DNA of 64,000 nt from UBA1765 sp045629945 (lineage in GTDB: Bacteria > Fibrobacterota > Fibrobacteria > Fibrobacterales > Fibrobacteraceae): NCBI GenBank assembly GCA_045629945.1, contig JAZQSE010000030.1, forward strand, positions 1 to 64,000. Direction: 5' to 3'. The position numbers and the translations under genes were made by a program. This document shows, piece by piece, positions 26,979 to 35,963 of this stretch. How positions within the stretch are numbered: the stretch's first letter is position 1; every line of letters starts with the position of its first letter. A model generated the notes under the pieces. It saw only the letters and a program-made list of their open reading frames with translations. It did no database searches and was not told where the DNA came from.

Positions 26979-28088
26979 ATGTCTCCTTACGTGTTCCTTT
27001 TTGCAGGAGAAGACTCTGGAGATATTTTAGGAGAAAATGTCGTTTCTGCAATTCATTCGTTAGGGCTAAAGTCTCGCGGTATTGGCGGGATGCGAATGTG
27101 TTGTGCCGGCTTAGAAAGGATAGAAGATTTTGAAAAATTTCCTGTTTCAGGATTTTTTGATGTTTTGCCGAGATTATTTTTTTTCAAAAAAATATTGCGT
27201 TTGATGAAACGCGAAATTTCAAACCCGTTGTGCAAAGCTTTTATTGCAATAGATTATCCGGGTTTGAATCTGAAATTAGTGGAATTTGCCAAAAAATGTG
27301 GAAAGCCTGTTCTTTATTTATCTCCTCCACAGATTTTTGCCTGGAAAAAGAAGCGAGCTTCTGTTTTACAAGGAACAAAAACATTAGTCTTTTTCCCTAT
27401 GGAAAAAGAAAGTTATGCAAAAGAAGGTGTTATCGCAGAAAAAATCAAACACCCGTTTGTAGAAGCAATTGAAAATACTGAAATATCAGAAAAAGAAAAT
27501 AAGATTTATCTATTTCCTGGGAGCCGTCGTAAAGTTCTTAGAAGAAATTCTGATTTGTATGCAGAAATAGCAAAAAAAATTTCTGCAATAGGCACACCTA
27601 TTTTTGTCGCATCGAGAATTAGTTTACAAAAAGAATTAGAAAAAACTTTGCCCCGGAATATAAAAATCAAACTAAACCCGACAAATGCAAAAGATAGAAT
27701 AGCTTTTTTATCAAAAGCAATGTTTGTTATTGGAAACCCTGGTACAGCGTTATTGGAATCAGCATTGTGTGCTGTCCCTTATGCCGTTTTTGTAAAGCCA
27801 GATTTTTTGACTTATGTTATGGGTAAAATCTTTCTCAGAATAAAATCTTTATCATTGCCTAATTTGTTGCTGAAAGAATCTTTTTTCCCAGAAATAGTCA
27901 TAGCGCCATTTACCAATAAAAAGCAGAAAATTGGCGATTTGTACCAAATGATTGAAAAATTAATTTGTCAAAAAGAAGAAATTTCCTCAAAAAGAAAAAA
28001 ATTGCTTGAAATTTTAAAAGAAGGACGTTCTGTTCAGAAATCAGTTACGGAATTTCTTTTGCAATTCGTCTGCAGTGAGTCGCATTAA
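26979..28088 (+). CDS. lpxB: Lipid-A-disaccharide synthase
   Basis: A 369-residue GT19 enzyme joining UDP-diacylglucosamine and lipid X in lipid A synthesis at the inner membrane. The start is the ATG at 26979, one base after the dnaE stop; GEDSGDILGENV at residues 9-20 is the LpxB opening signature. FKKILRLMKREI, YLSPPQIFAWKKKR and the nucleotide-site FPGSRRKVLRRN (the LPGSR motif) are present, as is GNPGTALLESALCAVPY. It confirms a Gram-negative-type outer membrane. Its last 48 bp overlap the 3' end of the opposing mutL gene. Confidence 0.92.
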   Translation: MSPYVFLFAGEDSGDILGENVVSAIHSLGLKSRGIGGMRMCCAGLERIEDFEKFPVSGFFDVLPRLFFFKKILRLMKREISNPLCKAFIAIDYPGLNLKLVEFAKKCGKPVLYLSPPQIFAWKKKRASVLQGTKTLVFFPMEKESYAKEGVIAEKIKHPFVEAIENTEISEKENKIYLFPGSRRKVLRRNSDLYAEIAKKISAIGTPIFVASRISLQKELEKTLPRNIKIKLNPTNAKDRIAFLSKAMFVIGNPGTALLESALCAVPYAVFVKPDFLTYVMGKIFLRIKSLSLPNLLLKESFFPEIVIAPFTNKKQKIGDLYQMIEKLICQKEEISSKRKKLLEILKEGRSVQKSVTEFLLQFVCSESH

Positions 28089-29885
28089 TGTGGGCTTACC
28101 GAATGGCGAAACCATAGGTTCATTTGTCTGTAAAAGTAAAGTCATGAGTTGAGCCATCTCTTCTTGTTTTAAAAAATCTCCTGCTTTGATGGCATTGGCT
28201 TTAGCCCAGGCTTTAGCGATAGAATCAGCAATAGGATTATTACCTTGAATGGTCGCTGAAAGCATTTCCAGAAGTTCTCGAATAGCAGGGATGGCTTTTC
28301 CAAAAGAAAGACTAGCAGGTATGGCTCGCATTTGGTAAGCATCGCCACCAAACGGTTCCAAATCAAAACCAAGAAGGTTTAGTTCTCGTTCGGCTTTTTC
28401 AAGTATAGATGATTCTAGTTTTGAAAATTCTATAACTTCGGGAAATAAAAGCTCTTGAGAATCAATGTGACCTTGAGATTCAAGGACTCGCAAGGCTTGT
28501 TCGTAAAGAATTCTTGTGTGAGCTGCATGTTGATTAATCAATAACAAGCCATTTAAATCTTCGCAGGCAATATAAGTATTTGCAATTTGTATAAATGGCG
28601 GGGGAGTCGGGATTACTTCTTGCTCAGGAATAGGTTCTTCTTTTTTAAAAGGTATGATATCTTCTTCTTGATGAAAAAGGTCTCCTGGAATGGAATAAAC
28701 GGGGGCTTTATTCTTTTCGGAAATGAGTTTAGGAATCTCATTCTGGGGATTCGTCTGTTCTGAATAGGAAAAGGCAGGAGAATTCCAAATAGAATTAAAA
28801 GAAGAATTTTCTCTAACAGATTCCTCATCAGAAGTAGAATCAATCAGTTGGAGTGTAGGTCTTTCGGTGCTAGTTAATTCTTCTTTTCGAAGGGCATTCT
28901 TAATAGCATGTCTAACCGCTAAAAAAACTTTGTTTTCATCGGCAAAGCGGACTTCTCTTTTAGCTGGGTGGACATTGACATCAAATTCTTCATCGGGTAG
29001 TTCTAAAAATAAAACGCAAGTAGGGCAGCCTTTGGCATAAGGGTCGTAAGCTTGAATTGCTGCTTTATGAATCATAGCGTTCCAGATAGGTCTGTTTTGC
29101 AAGTAGAAATACTGTTGGTTGCGTTTTTTTATTGACTCGTCAGGAGGTGAAATAAAACCATTTACCCGAATATTATTTTCTGAATAATCGACAGGAATCA
29201 TTTTCCTTGCAATTCCGGCACCAATGGTCTCTGCAAGTCTGCCACGTAAATCTTTTGCAGACCCAAGGAAAATATCTTTTTCGCCGACTCGGTATTCAAA
29301 ACGGATTTCTGGATGTGCAATAGCTAAACGTATAACTGTATCTAAACTCTTAGTGTTTTCGTAAGAAGTACTTTTTAAAAAATGCCTGCGGACCGGAGTA
29401 TTGAAAAATAAATCTTCAACTACAAATGTGGTGCCAACAGGGGCGCTTGTTGTTTGGATTTCTTTTGAATTTCCACCTTCTATTTTTATTTCAAAAGCTT
29501 CGGAATTATTTTGAGTTCTAGTAGTAATAGTCATTTTAGAAATGGCAGCAATCGAGGCAATGGCTTCGCCTCTAAAACCATTTGTTTTTAAACGAAACAA
29601 GTCACTTGCAGTGCGGAGTTTTGATGTGGTATGGCGCAAATAGCACAAAGAAAGATCTTCTTTTGACATGCCTTCGCCATCATCTGTTATTCGGATTAAT
29701 TCTTTTCCCCCATCTTCTATCTGAATGCGTATTCTCTGGGCTTTTGCATCAATGGCATTTTCTATCATTTCTTTTACGGCAGAAGCTGGATTCTCAATAA
29801 CCTCGCCAGCAGCGATTTTATTGATAATTTCATCGGATAATTCCCTGATTTTTGATAGAAATGTCGTTTTTTCTAGCTTCTCCAT
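28041..29885 (-). CDS. mutL: DNA mismatch repair protein MutL, endonuclease motifs degenerate
   Basis: 614 residues from the ATG at 29885, which begins just before the GHKL domain. ATPase motifs: NKIAAGEVIENPASAVKEMI, RITDDGEGM and TNGFRGEAIASI. The transducer domain has NRPIWNAMIHKA and NVHPAKREVRF. A Pro/Glu-rich linker (about 335-420) leads to the dimerisation domain. The metal-site motif normally DQHAxxExxxxE reads NQHAAHTRILYE; the CPHGRP motif reads SPFGKP; and the ACxxAxK Cys is Lys. All three changes argue that this MutL is not a nicking endonuclease, as in E. coli. TATATT lies 6 nt before the ATG (leaderless). Its 3' end overlaps lpxB by 48 bp. Confidence 0.94.
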   Translation of the reverse strand: MEKLEKTTFLSKIRELSDEIINKIAAGEVIENPASAVKEMIENAIDAKAQRIRIQIEDGGKELIRITDDGEGMSKEDLSLCYLRHTTSKLRTASDLFRLKTNGFRGEAIASIAAISKMTITTRTQNNSEAFEIKIEGGNSKEIQTTSAPVGTTFVVEDLFFNTPVRRHFLKSTSYENTKSLDTVIRLAIAHPEIRFEYRVGEKDIFLGSAKDLRGRLAETIGAGIARKMIPVDYSENNIRVNGFISPPDESIKKRNQQYFYLQNRPIWNAMIHKAAIQAYDPYAKGCPTCVLFLELPDEEFDVNVHPAKREVRFADENKVFLAVRHAIKNALRKEELTSTERPTLQLIDSTSDEESVRENSSFNSIWNSPAFSYSEQTNPQNEIPKLISEKNKAPVYSIPGDLFHQEEDIIPFKKEEPIPEQEVIPTPPPFIQIANTYIACEDLNGLLLINQHAAHTRILYEQALRVLESQGHIDSQELLFPEVIEFSKLESSILEKAERELNLLGFDLEPFGGDAYQMRAIPASLSFGKAIPAIRELLEMLSATIQGNNPIADSIAKAWAKANAIKAGDFLKQEEMAQLMTLLLQTNEPMVSPFGKPTLMRLTADELQKKFRN

Positions 29886-29888
29886 GAC

Positions 29889-29897
29889 CAAAATATA
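29889..29897 (-). promoter_or_regulatory. -10 box of mutL, leaderless arrangement
   Basis: Minus strand TATATTTTG; the hexamer TATATT is followed by TTGGTC (6 nt) and the mutL ATG. No ribosome-binding site fits in between. Confidence 0.5.
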
Positions 29898-29903
29898 GCC
29901 AAA

Positions 29904-29932
29904 TTGTTTACAAAAAAGAATTTTGCTATATT
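29904..29932 (+). promoter_or_regulatory. Promoter of the wHTH-like gene
   Basis: TTGTTT (29904-29909) and TATATT (29927-29932) are 17 nt apart, close to the standard sigma-70 arrangement. They are followed by a short leader with AAGGG before the ATG at 29962. Confidence 0.5.
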
Positions 29933-29961
29933 TTATCCTGTTTTTGGGATACAAGGGTAAT

Positions 29962-31230
29962 ATGGTTACAAATATTTTACTTAGAATGGTGCACATAGAA
30001 ATGCTTTCCGTCTTCCAGACGAAAGATGTGCTTGAATTTATTCGCTCTTACAATAAATTTGAATTTTCTGATTTGGATCGTCTTTGGTATGAAGAAGGTG
30101 TTGTGCCTTTCTTTTTGCATCGTTCTTGGATTGATGCTTTGGTCCAATGGCTTTATTCCCGCGGAATAGCTCCAGAAAAATTTTTAAATGATATGATGGC
30201 TCATTGTGAAGAATCTGAGATTATTCCATCTAGACCATTGTTACGCACTTATCTGCCGTTTGTTCCGCAGTTTTATGCGGCTACGGATATGAGAGCTTTT
30301 GCTCTTGAATGCTTGCCTAAAAGGCAGTCTTTTCTGAACGCAGCCCATTTAATTCATGGTAAAGAAACAGAATCAGAAAAAACTGATTTTGTTGCGTTGT
30401 CATGTAAAGATGAAGAATGTCTTGCGACAAATTATATGCCATGGATCAATATGGTAATCCGCTATGCACCTATTTTCTTGAGTATGCCAGCTTATGAAAA
30501 GGTCACTCTTTGTGCCTCTCAGAATTCAGTGACAATGTCTTTAGATGGTAGAGCTGTTGCTGATATAGACGATAGTAAGAACATTTTGGTTAATGGTGAA
30601 ATTGTAGGTAAGGTTGTTACTTTTGAAAAATGCCTTGCTCTTCATGGGATTACCTGGGAAAACGATTACGAAAAGCATTTAGAATGTGTGCATATTGAAA
30701 AAGATGTTTTAGATACTAAAACAGACGGTGTCTTGTTGCACAAAGATTGTTTCTACGGGACTCCTGTAAATATCACAGGCGTTACTTACAAGAAAAATGT
30801 AAATGTAAAAGACCCATTTGCAAGACTTATGAGTTCTGTTGTACGTCAGGAATTCGATGTTTGGAAACCATTACAGACGGCTCATGAAAATTTGCTTGGC
30901 GCTTTGAATGATTCTGTTTCTGTTGTTTACTACAATAGTGATGATTCTATTGCGGTCAATAGTAAGCATTTAATGCGTAATGTTCCTGCCCGAATTTTGC
31001 GGAATATTTTACGAGAATATATGCTGACAGGTCGTGAAGAATATGAAAACCGTGAATTTAAACGAGATGCTGATATTTGTATGGATCCGCTTCGTCCAAA
31101 TTTTGAAAGTCGTTTGAATCGCGTTGTCACCCATTTAGAAAAGGTTTCTAACTTCTTTGAAATAGACAGACATCGTAGGGGTGGGTTCCGCTTTGTTCCT
31201 AAATGTCGTATTGAATTCAGAGAAGAATAA
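29962..31230 (+). CDS. Unknown protein with OmpR-like winged-helix C-terminus
   Basis: 422 residues from the ATG at 29962, chosen because AAGGG stands 5 nt upstream. No signal peptide or membrane segment. Residues 1-280 match no family I know; they contain a region rich in Cys/His (SCKDEECLATNY, and HLECVHIEKD to LLHKDC). The last 75 residues (SRLNRVVTHLEKVSNFFEI then RRGGFRFVPK) resemble the recognition helix and wing of OmpR/PhoB DNA-binding domains, which end in RGxGYRF. A DNA-binding regulator is therefore possible, but no receiver domain is evident. It is divergent from mutL and has no operon partner. Confidence 0.65.
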   Translation: MVTNILLRMVHIEMLSVFQTKDVLEFIRSYNKFEFSDLDRLWYEEGVVPFFLHRSWIDALVQWLYSRGIAPEKFLNDMMAHCEESEIIPSRPLLRTYLPFVPQFYAATDMRAFALECLPKRQSFLNAAHLIHGKETESEKTDFVALSCKDEECLATNYMPWINMVIRYAPIFLSMPAYEKVTLCASQNSVTMSLDGRAVADIDDSKNILVNGEIVGKVVTFEKCLALHGITWENDYEKHLECVHIEKDVLDTKTDGVLLHKDCFYGTPVNITGVTYKKNVNVKDPFARLMSSVVRQEFDVWKPLQTAHENLLGALNDSVSVVYYNSDDSIAVNSKHLMRNVPARILRNILREYMLTGREEYENREFKRDADICMDPLRPNFESRLNRVVTHLEKVSNFFEIDRHRRGGFRFVPKCRIEFREE

Positions 31231-31523
31231 GAAATATCATTATAATATCTTGTTTTTTCTAAAAAACAATTCTATTTTGAAAAAAGGGCGAAAGGTAAAT
31301 CCTGTAACAACTCTATCATTGCTCCCCTCCTGGTAAGTTCTAGGTTCTGTAGCCCTACTTTTTTACTCCACTGAGTGGAGTTTTTTTATTTAAAAAGGAT
31401 TCAATCTTAAAGGGATTTAAAAAATCAAGAAAACAAATATGTTTTTTTGCTGTTATGTATTGTGGTGCTTGTTGATTTTATATAAATTAATTTTTTCAGT
31501 ATATCGTTTCAAAAGAGGACTCT
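31231..31523. other. Intergenic region with possible small RNA
   Basis: Besides the terminator at 31365-31387, the stretch 31287-31356 opens with GGGC and closes with GCCC and is more GC-rich than its surroundings. On the minus strand the same block ends in GCCC then TTTTTT. No known RNA family was recognised. Upstream of the next gene, AGAGG lies 5 nt before the ATG at 31524. Confidence 0.3.
31365..31387 (+). terminator. Intrinsic terminator
   Basis: ACTCCAC, loop TGA, GTGGAGT, then seven T. It stops the gene ending at 31230 or a separate small transcript just before it. Confidence 0.85.
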
Positions 31524-34493
31524 ATGAAAAAAACTCCTTCTTTTTTGGGAAAAATTTTCTTTTTATTCGCCACTATATTTTCAGTAGCTTCTCCTGGTGT
31601 AATCCATGTTGATGATTTGCACCCTGGATTAGAGGTAAAAAAAGAAAATATGCTTGGAGCGGTTCTTGCAATTTGGAACACTCCGACTCGCTATAATGAC
31701 ATGAAGCAAGCCTTCATAGATGGCGAATACACCTTTTTCAGATTTCCTAATGGAAGCCTTTCTAATGAATACCATTGGAACGGAAATGGGTTTTATGATA
31801 GTACGGGAATTTGGCATGTAAAAGATACTTCTTATGTTCCTGGATTTATTGCAGAAACAAAATACAGAGGAACAAGTAAAAACAATTATGGATTTATCCG
31901 ACAAAGTAATGTAACCGATGGGATTTCAGAAACCATGTGGTGGGGTGAAATTATTGACCCTACAGATCCGCCTTGGTTTGTTATTGAATTTCCAGAAAAA
32001 GTTTTTTTAGATTCCCTGAAAATCGAATGGGGGGATTTCCGCCCCAAATTATTTGAGGTGAATTACTGGGAGGAAGAATACATTGATTACCCTGGAGTTT
32101 ACCAGACTTTTAAAAATACGGCAAAGACTTTGATGTCTTCAAAAGTAAAATCAAAGGAAACGGGGTTAAAATTTAAGGAAATTAAATCTCGCTACATTGC
32201 GATTCGTTTTAAAACAACGGATCTGCCAAAGGAAGGCGTTCAAATTCGTGAATTAAAATTATTGCACAAGGGAAGTGATTTATTTAAAAACAAAAATTTC
32301 AAAACATTTGGAATTTCCACAAGGCTTGGGGATATTGTTCGCAAGGATTGGACAGGCATTAAATGGCATTTTGAAGAATTTATGACATACATAAAGGGCA
32401 TGCCAAAGGGAAATGCTTTGATTTGTGTAAATGCCGGAACAGGAAATGCGAAGGAAGCTGCAGATTGGGTGTATTATACAAACAAAGTAAAAGGTTATAA
32501 CATCAAAAATTGGCAAATCGGCAACGAACTTGATGGGGAATGGGAAGAAGCCGGGCCTCTTTCTGCAAGACAATATGCAGTTCGTTATTTAGAAAGAGCA
32601 AGAGCTATGAGGAAAGTGGATTCATCCATTCAGTTGCATGGACCTCTTTTCAGTTCTTTTAAATTAACGCAAAAGGGAGCAGGGCTTTCTGATGGTAAGT
32701 TCTGGCTAGAAGAATTTTTCCGTATTATCGGCGAAGCTGAAAGAAAAGATGGAATTCGTTACATTGATGTAGTTGATATTCACCAATATCCTTATTGGAG
32801 TGAAAACAATTTAAACGCTAAAGATATGTTGCAGGCGATGCTTGCCGTGAGAGAAAATTTAGATACGTTAGATGCTTGGATGGCTCGCCATTTAGAGGGT
32901 GAAAGAAAAATTATGGTTTCAGAATTCAGCACAAGCGTTCAAGGCCATCACTTGTTAATGGACTTTCCTCAGGCTTCAGGCGTTGCTCTTATATTTGCTG
33001 AAAATATTGTGCGTTACGGAAACCGCTTGCAAGCACTTCCATGGGATTCCTTCTCCAATTTATTTAAAGGCCCAGATAGCACTTGGGGAACAATCAGTTT
33101 AACTGCTTTAGCAAAGGAAGGCTCTTGGAGTTCTTGGCATTCCTTGGAGCCAACGGCTGAATATTACGGTGTTTACATGGTTTTCAAACATTTTCTTGAA
33201 AATGGATATTCTGTTTTAAAAACAAAAAGCAGTACGCCGGATATAGTTTCTTATGCTTTAGGAAAGGGAGATTCTCTCCGGGTTCTTCTAGTGAATTTGT
33301 CTGAAAAAGAACAAGCTGTAGAAATTGAAAGAGAAAGTATTCTTGCAGAAAGGAACACTTTAAATAACGATTCTCTGAAAAATGATTCCTTGAAAAAAGA
33401 TGAGGTGGCGGTGCAGAAGGGCGATCTCGTTAGAACTCAGGTTGAAGTATTCGGAGAGTCTCAATTTAAATGGCAAGGAACTCACCAACACGCTTTCCCA
33501 TATCCTAAAATGGGGCCTTCTGGAAGGCGAATCAACCCAAGTAAAAGTAAAGAGATAAAAGTTCCAGCTTATGGAATGGCTGTTGTACAGATTAACCCAA
33601 GACTGGAAAAAGGAAGAAAACCTAGAATTCTTACAGCCACATTAGAAAAGAAAGTTTTGCTTCCTGCAGATACTTTGGATTTATTTGTAACGGCAGAACA
33701 GCAATATGGCCAATTGACAGAGGGTAAAGTTAGAATCAAAGAACTGGGAATAGAAAAGAAGATTAAACCAGATGATTCTTTGTGGAACGCCTCTATAGAA
33801 ACCTTCCATATAAAAATTCCGCTTTCTGAAAATGTGAAATTAGGAGAAATGAACATCACTCTTGAAATAGGCGGATTAGGAAAACAAGTAACAGTCTTTG
33901 AAATTCCTTTCAGAGTAAGAGGTGCGTACAGAACCACAAGCATTATGGAGGATTTTGATGAAGGAATTGAAAATGTAAGTTGGTTCCCTGTGGTGGGTGG
34001 TGATAACTCTACAAGTATAGAAGCGAAAATTTTTAATGGTTCAAAACCTCATGGTGGTTTTGTAAGACACGATTTCAACATTGAGCAGCCAATAGATCTG
34101 CCTTGGCCTAATTATGCAGGAGCATTTTATGTAATACCAGAGGAAGTCAAAAATGCTGTAGGTTTTGTTTTTGATTATGCAACAACCCACAGCAATTCCG
34201 AGGGATATTTTGAATTACAGATTCAAAGCTATCAGGTAAAGGATTATGATGATTTCAGGTTCCCTTTGAAAAACACAAAAGGCGTTTGGGTCCGAGATAC
34301 GGTGATTTTTGAAAATTTGGTTCAAGAGGGTTGGGGAGAAATTGTTCCTCGTTTAGACCCGACCCAGATAAAGCATTTTGCATTTAGAGCAAGACATGGT
34401 GGGCGGGGCTATATTAGCTTGGATAACATTTACCTATTGAAGGAAGATGGAACAGAAGTTCCTATGCCAAAGGGAGTTCGTAGGCTCAGATAA
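31524..34493 (+). CDS. Secreted GH51-like (clan A) glycosidase with embedded discoidin-like and C-terminal CBM-like domains
   Basis: 989 residues; signal (SFLGKIFFLFATIFSVASPG). The TIM-barrel start (VLAIWNTPTRYNDMKQAF, YTFFRFPNGSLS) is interrupted at about 105-245 by a beta-rich segment resembling an F5/8-type (discoidin) domain: SETMWWGEIIDPTDPPW to GVQIRELKLLHKG. The barrel then resumes: acid/base Glu in WQIGNELDGEWEE (about 334), like the GNEMDGPW motif of GH51, and nucleophile Glu in KIMVSEFSTS (about 470). A beta-sandwich follows, then a region about 800-980 resembling CBM11-type jelly rolls. No sorting tail. Probably acts on arabinose- or xylose-containing polymers; family call tentative. 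AGAGG precedes the start. Confidence 0.7.
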   Translation: MKKTPSFLGKIFFLFATIFSVASPGVIHVDDLHPGLEVKKENMLGAVLAIWNTPTRYNDMKQAFIDGEYTFFRFPNGSLSNEYHWNGNGFYDSTGIWHVKDTSYVPGFIAETKYRGTSKNNYGFIRQSNVTDGISETMWWGEIIDPTDPPWFVIEFPEKVFLDSLKIEWGDFRPKLFEVNYWEEEYIDYPGVYQTFKNTAKTLMSSKVKSKETGLKFKEIKSRYIAIRFKTTDLPKEGVQIRELKLLHKGSDLFKNKNFKTFGISTRLGDIVRKDWTGIKWHFEEFMTYIKGMPKGNALICVNAGTGNAKEAADWVYYTNKVKGYNIKNWQIGNELDGEWEEAGPLSARQYAVRYLERARAMRKVDSSIQLHGPLFSSFKLTQKGAGLSDGKFWLEEFFRIIGEAERKDGIRYIDVVDIHQYPYWSENNLNAKDMLQAMLAVRENLDTLDAWMARHLEGERKIMVSEFSTSVQGHHLLMDFPQASGVALIFAENIVRYGNRLQALPWDSFSNLFKGPDSTWGTISLTALAKEGSWSSWHSLEPTAEYYGVYMVFKHFLENGYSVLKTKSSTPDIVSYALGKGDSLRVLLVNLSEKEQAVEIERESILAERNTLNNDSLKNDSLKKDEVAVQKGDLVRTQVEVFGESQFKWQGTHQHAFPYPKMGPSGRRINPSKSKEIKVPAYGMAVVQINPRLEKGRKPRILTATLEKKVLLPADTLDLFVTAEQQYGQLTEGKVRIKELGIEKKIKPDDSLWNASIETFHIKIPLSENVKLGEMNITLEIGGLGKQVTVFEIPFRVRGAYRTTSIMEDFDEGIENVSWFPVVGGDNSTSIEAKIFNGSKPHGGFVRHDFNIEQPIDLPWPNYAGAFYVIPEEVKNAVGFVFDYATTHSNSEGYFELQIQSYQVKDYDDFRFPLKNTKGVWVRDTVIFENLVQEGWGEIVPRLDPTQIKHFAFRARHGGRGYISLDNIYLLKEDGTEVPMPKGVRRLR

Positions 34494-34511
34494 AAATCTC
34501 ATTTTTTAAAG

Positions 34512-34528
34512 TTTTTCTATCTTTTGCC
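34512..34528 (+). promoter_or_regulatory. -10 element of cysS-rdgB
   Basis: TTTTTCTATCTTTTGCC is almost identical to the element before the malic enzyme gene (36709-36725). The core is TATCTTTT. The leader then carries CGGAGG before the ATG at 34554. Confidence 0.55.
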
Positions 34529-34553
34529 CTGTCTAATTATAACGGAGGCTAAA

Positions 34554-35963
34554 ATGGCACTTCAATTTTACAACACTGCATTGCGAAAGAAAGAACTTTT
34601 CACTCTTCCGGAGGGAATCCCTGCCGTGCGTATGTATTGTTGTGGTCCCACTGTGTACCATTTCGCTCATATCGGCAACCTTCGTACTTACATTTTTGAA
34701 GATTTTTTAGTCAGAACTCTGAAGTATTATGGCTATGAAGTAAATCATATCGTAAACATTACTGATGTGGGGCATTTGACTTCTGATGCTGATGATGGCG
34801 ACGATAAAATGGAAAAGGGTGCCGCTCGCGAAGGTAAATCTGTCTGGGATATCGCTAAGTTTTATACCGATGCTTTTATGGCAGATTGTAAGCGTTTGAA
34901 TATTCAGGAGCCAACTCGTTGGACTCGTGCCACTGAACATATTCAAGAACAAATTGAATTGGTAAAAACTTTAGAAGAAAAAGGGTATACTTACCGCACT
35001 TCTGATGGTATTTATTTTGATAGTTTAAAATTCCCACGTTATGCTGATTTTGCTCGTTTAGATGTGGAAAATTTGCGCAAGGGTAGTCGCATTGATATGG
35101 GTGAAAAAAAGAATGCTACAGATTTTGCTTTGTGGAAATTCAGCCCAAAAGATAAAAAGCGGGCCATGGAATGGGACAGCCCCTGGGGAATCGGATTTCC
35201 TGGTTGGCATATTGAATGTTCTGCAATGGCAATGAAATACAACGGACCAACCCTTGATATTCACTGCGGTGGAACAGACCACATTCGCGTTCACCACACC
35301 AATGAAATTGCTCAAAGTGAATGTGCAAATGGCGTTCCTTTTGCAAGGTTCTGGATGCATGGCGAATTTTTGCGTTTAGATGGTTCAAAAATGAGTAAAT
35401 CAAGTGGCGAATTTTTAACCGTTTCTCTTTTGATGGAAAAGGGGTTTAATCCGCTTGATTATCGTTATTTTGCACTTGGTAGCCATTACCGCAACTATTT
35501 GAATTTTAGTTATGAATCGTTAGAAAGCGCTCGTGAAGCTTTGAAAAGTTTGCACAAAAAGACAGATCCATTGATTGGCAAGGCAACAAGTATTGAAACG
35601 GAAAAAGCAAAAGCTATTCAGAAGGAATTCCGAGATGCGATTGGTGATGATTTAAACATGCCTCGTGCTCTTGGAATTCTAAACACTATGTTAAAAAGTG
35701 ATTTAGATGATGGCGAAAAAGCAGCTCTTGTGCTTGATATGGATAAAATTTTTGGTTTAAAGCTGAATGAACCAAGAGAAGAATTTGAAAAGAAAGCAGA
35801 TGCTTCTATTGATGTAGCGAAAATTGAAAGTTTGATTGCTCTTCGTAAAGCGGCTCGTGAAAATAAAGATTGGGCTGAAAGTGATCGCATTCGTGATGAA
35901 TTAGCCAGTATGAATGTTGTGATTAAAGATTCCAAAGAAGGAACGACTTGGGAAATAAAATGA
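34554..35963 (+). CDS. cysS: Cysteinyl-tRNA synthetase
   Basis: A 469-residue class I synthetase charging tRNA-Cys. Start at 34554 (GGAGG 5 nt upstream). RMYCCGPTVYHFAHIGNLR carries the zinc Cys and the HIGH-like motif (residues 24-42). WHIECSAM (about 210) and HCGGTDHIRVHHTNEIAQSE (about 232-251) supply the other zinc ligands. KMSKSSGEF (about 269-277) is the KMSKS loop. The C-terminal DALR/anticodon region is intact. The stop overlaps the rdgB start (ATGA), so the two are translated together. Confidence 0.97.
   Translation: MALQFYNTALRKKELFTLPEGIPAVRMYCCGPTVYHFAHIGNLRTYIFEDFLVRTLKYYGYEVNHIVNITDVGHLTSDADDGDDKMEKGAAREGKSVWDIAKFYTDAFMADCKRLNIQEPTRWTRATEHIQEQIELVKTLEEKGYTYRTSDGIYFDSLKFPRYADFARLDVENLRKGSRIDMGEKKNATDFALWKFSPKDKKRAMEWDSPWGIGFPGWHIECSAMAMKYNGPTLDIHCGGTDHIRVHHTNEIAQSECANGVPFARFWMHGEFLRLDGSKMSKSSGEFLTVSLLMEKGFNPLDYRYFALGSHYRNYLNFSYESLESAREALKSLHKKTDPLIGKATSIETEKAKAIQKEFRDAIGDDLNMPRALGILNTMLKSDLDDGEKAALVLDMDKIFGLKLNEPREEFEKKADASIDVAKIESLIALRKAARENKDWAESDRIRDELASMNVVIKDSKEGTTWEIK

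Noticed and set aside
31287..31356. Signal recognition particle RNA on the minus strand
   Set aside because: CCAGG and GAGCA resemble the conserved SRP loop, but the GGAA tetraloop and the bases that form its stem are missing, so it cannot be a working SRP RNA.
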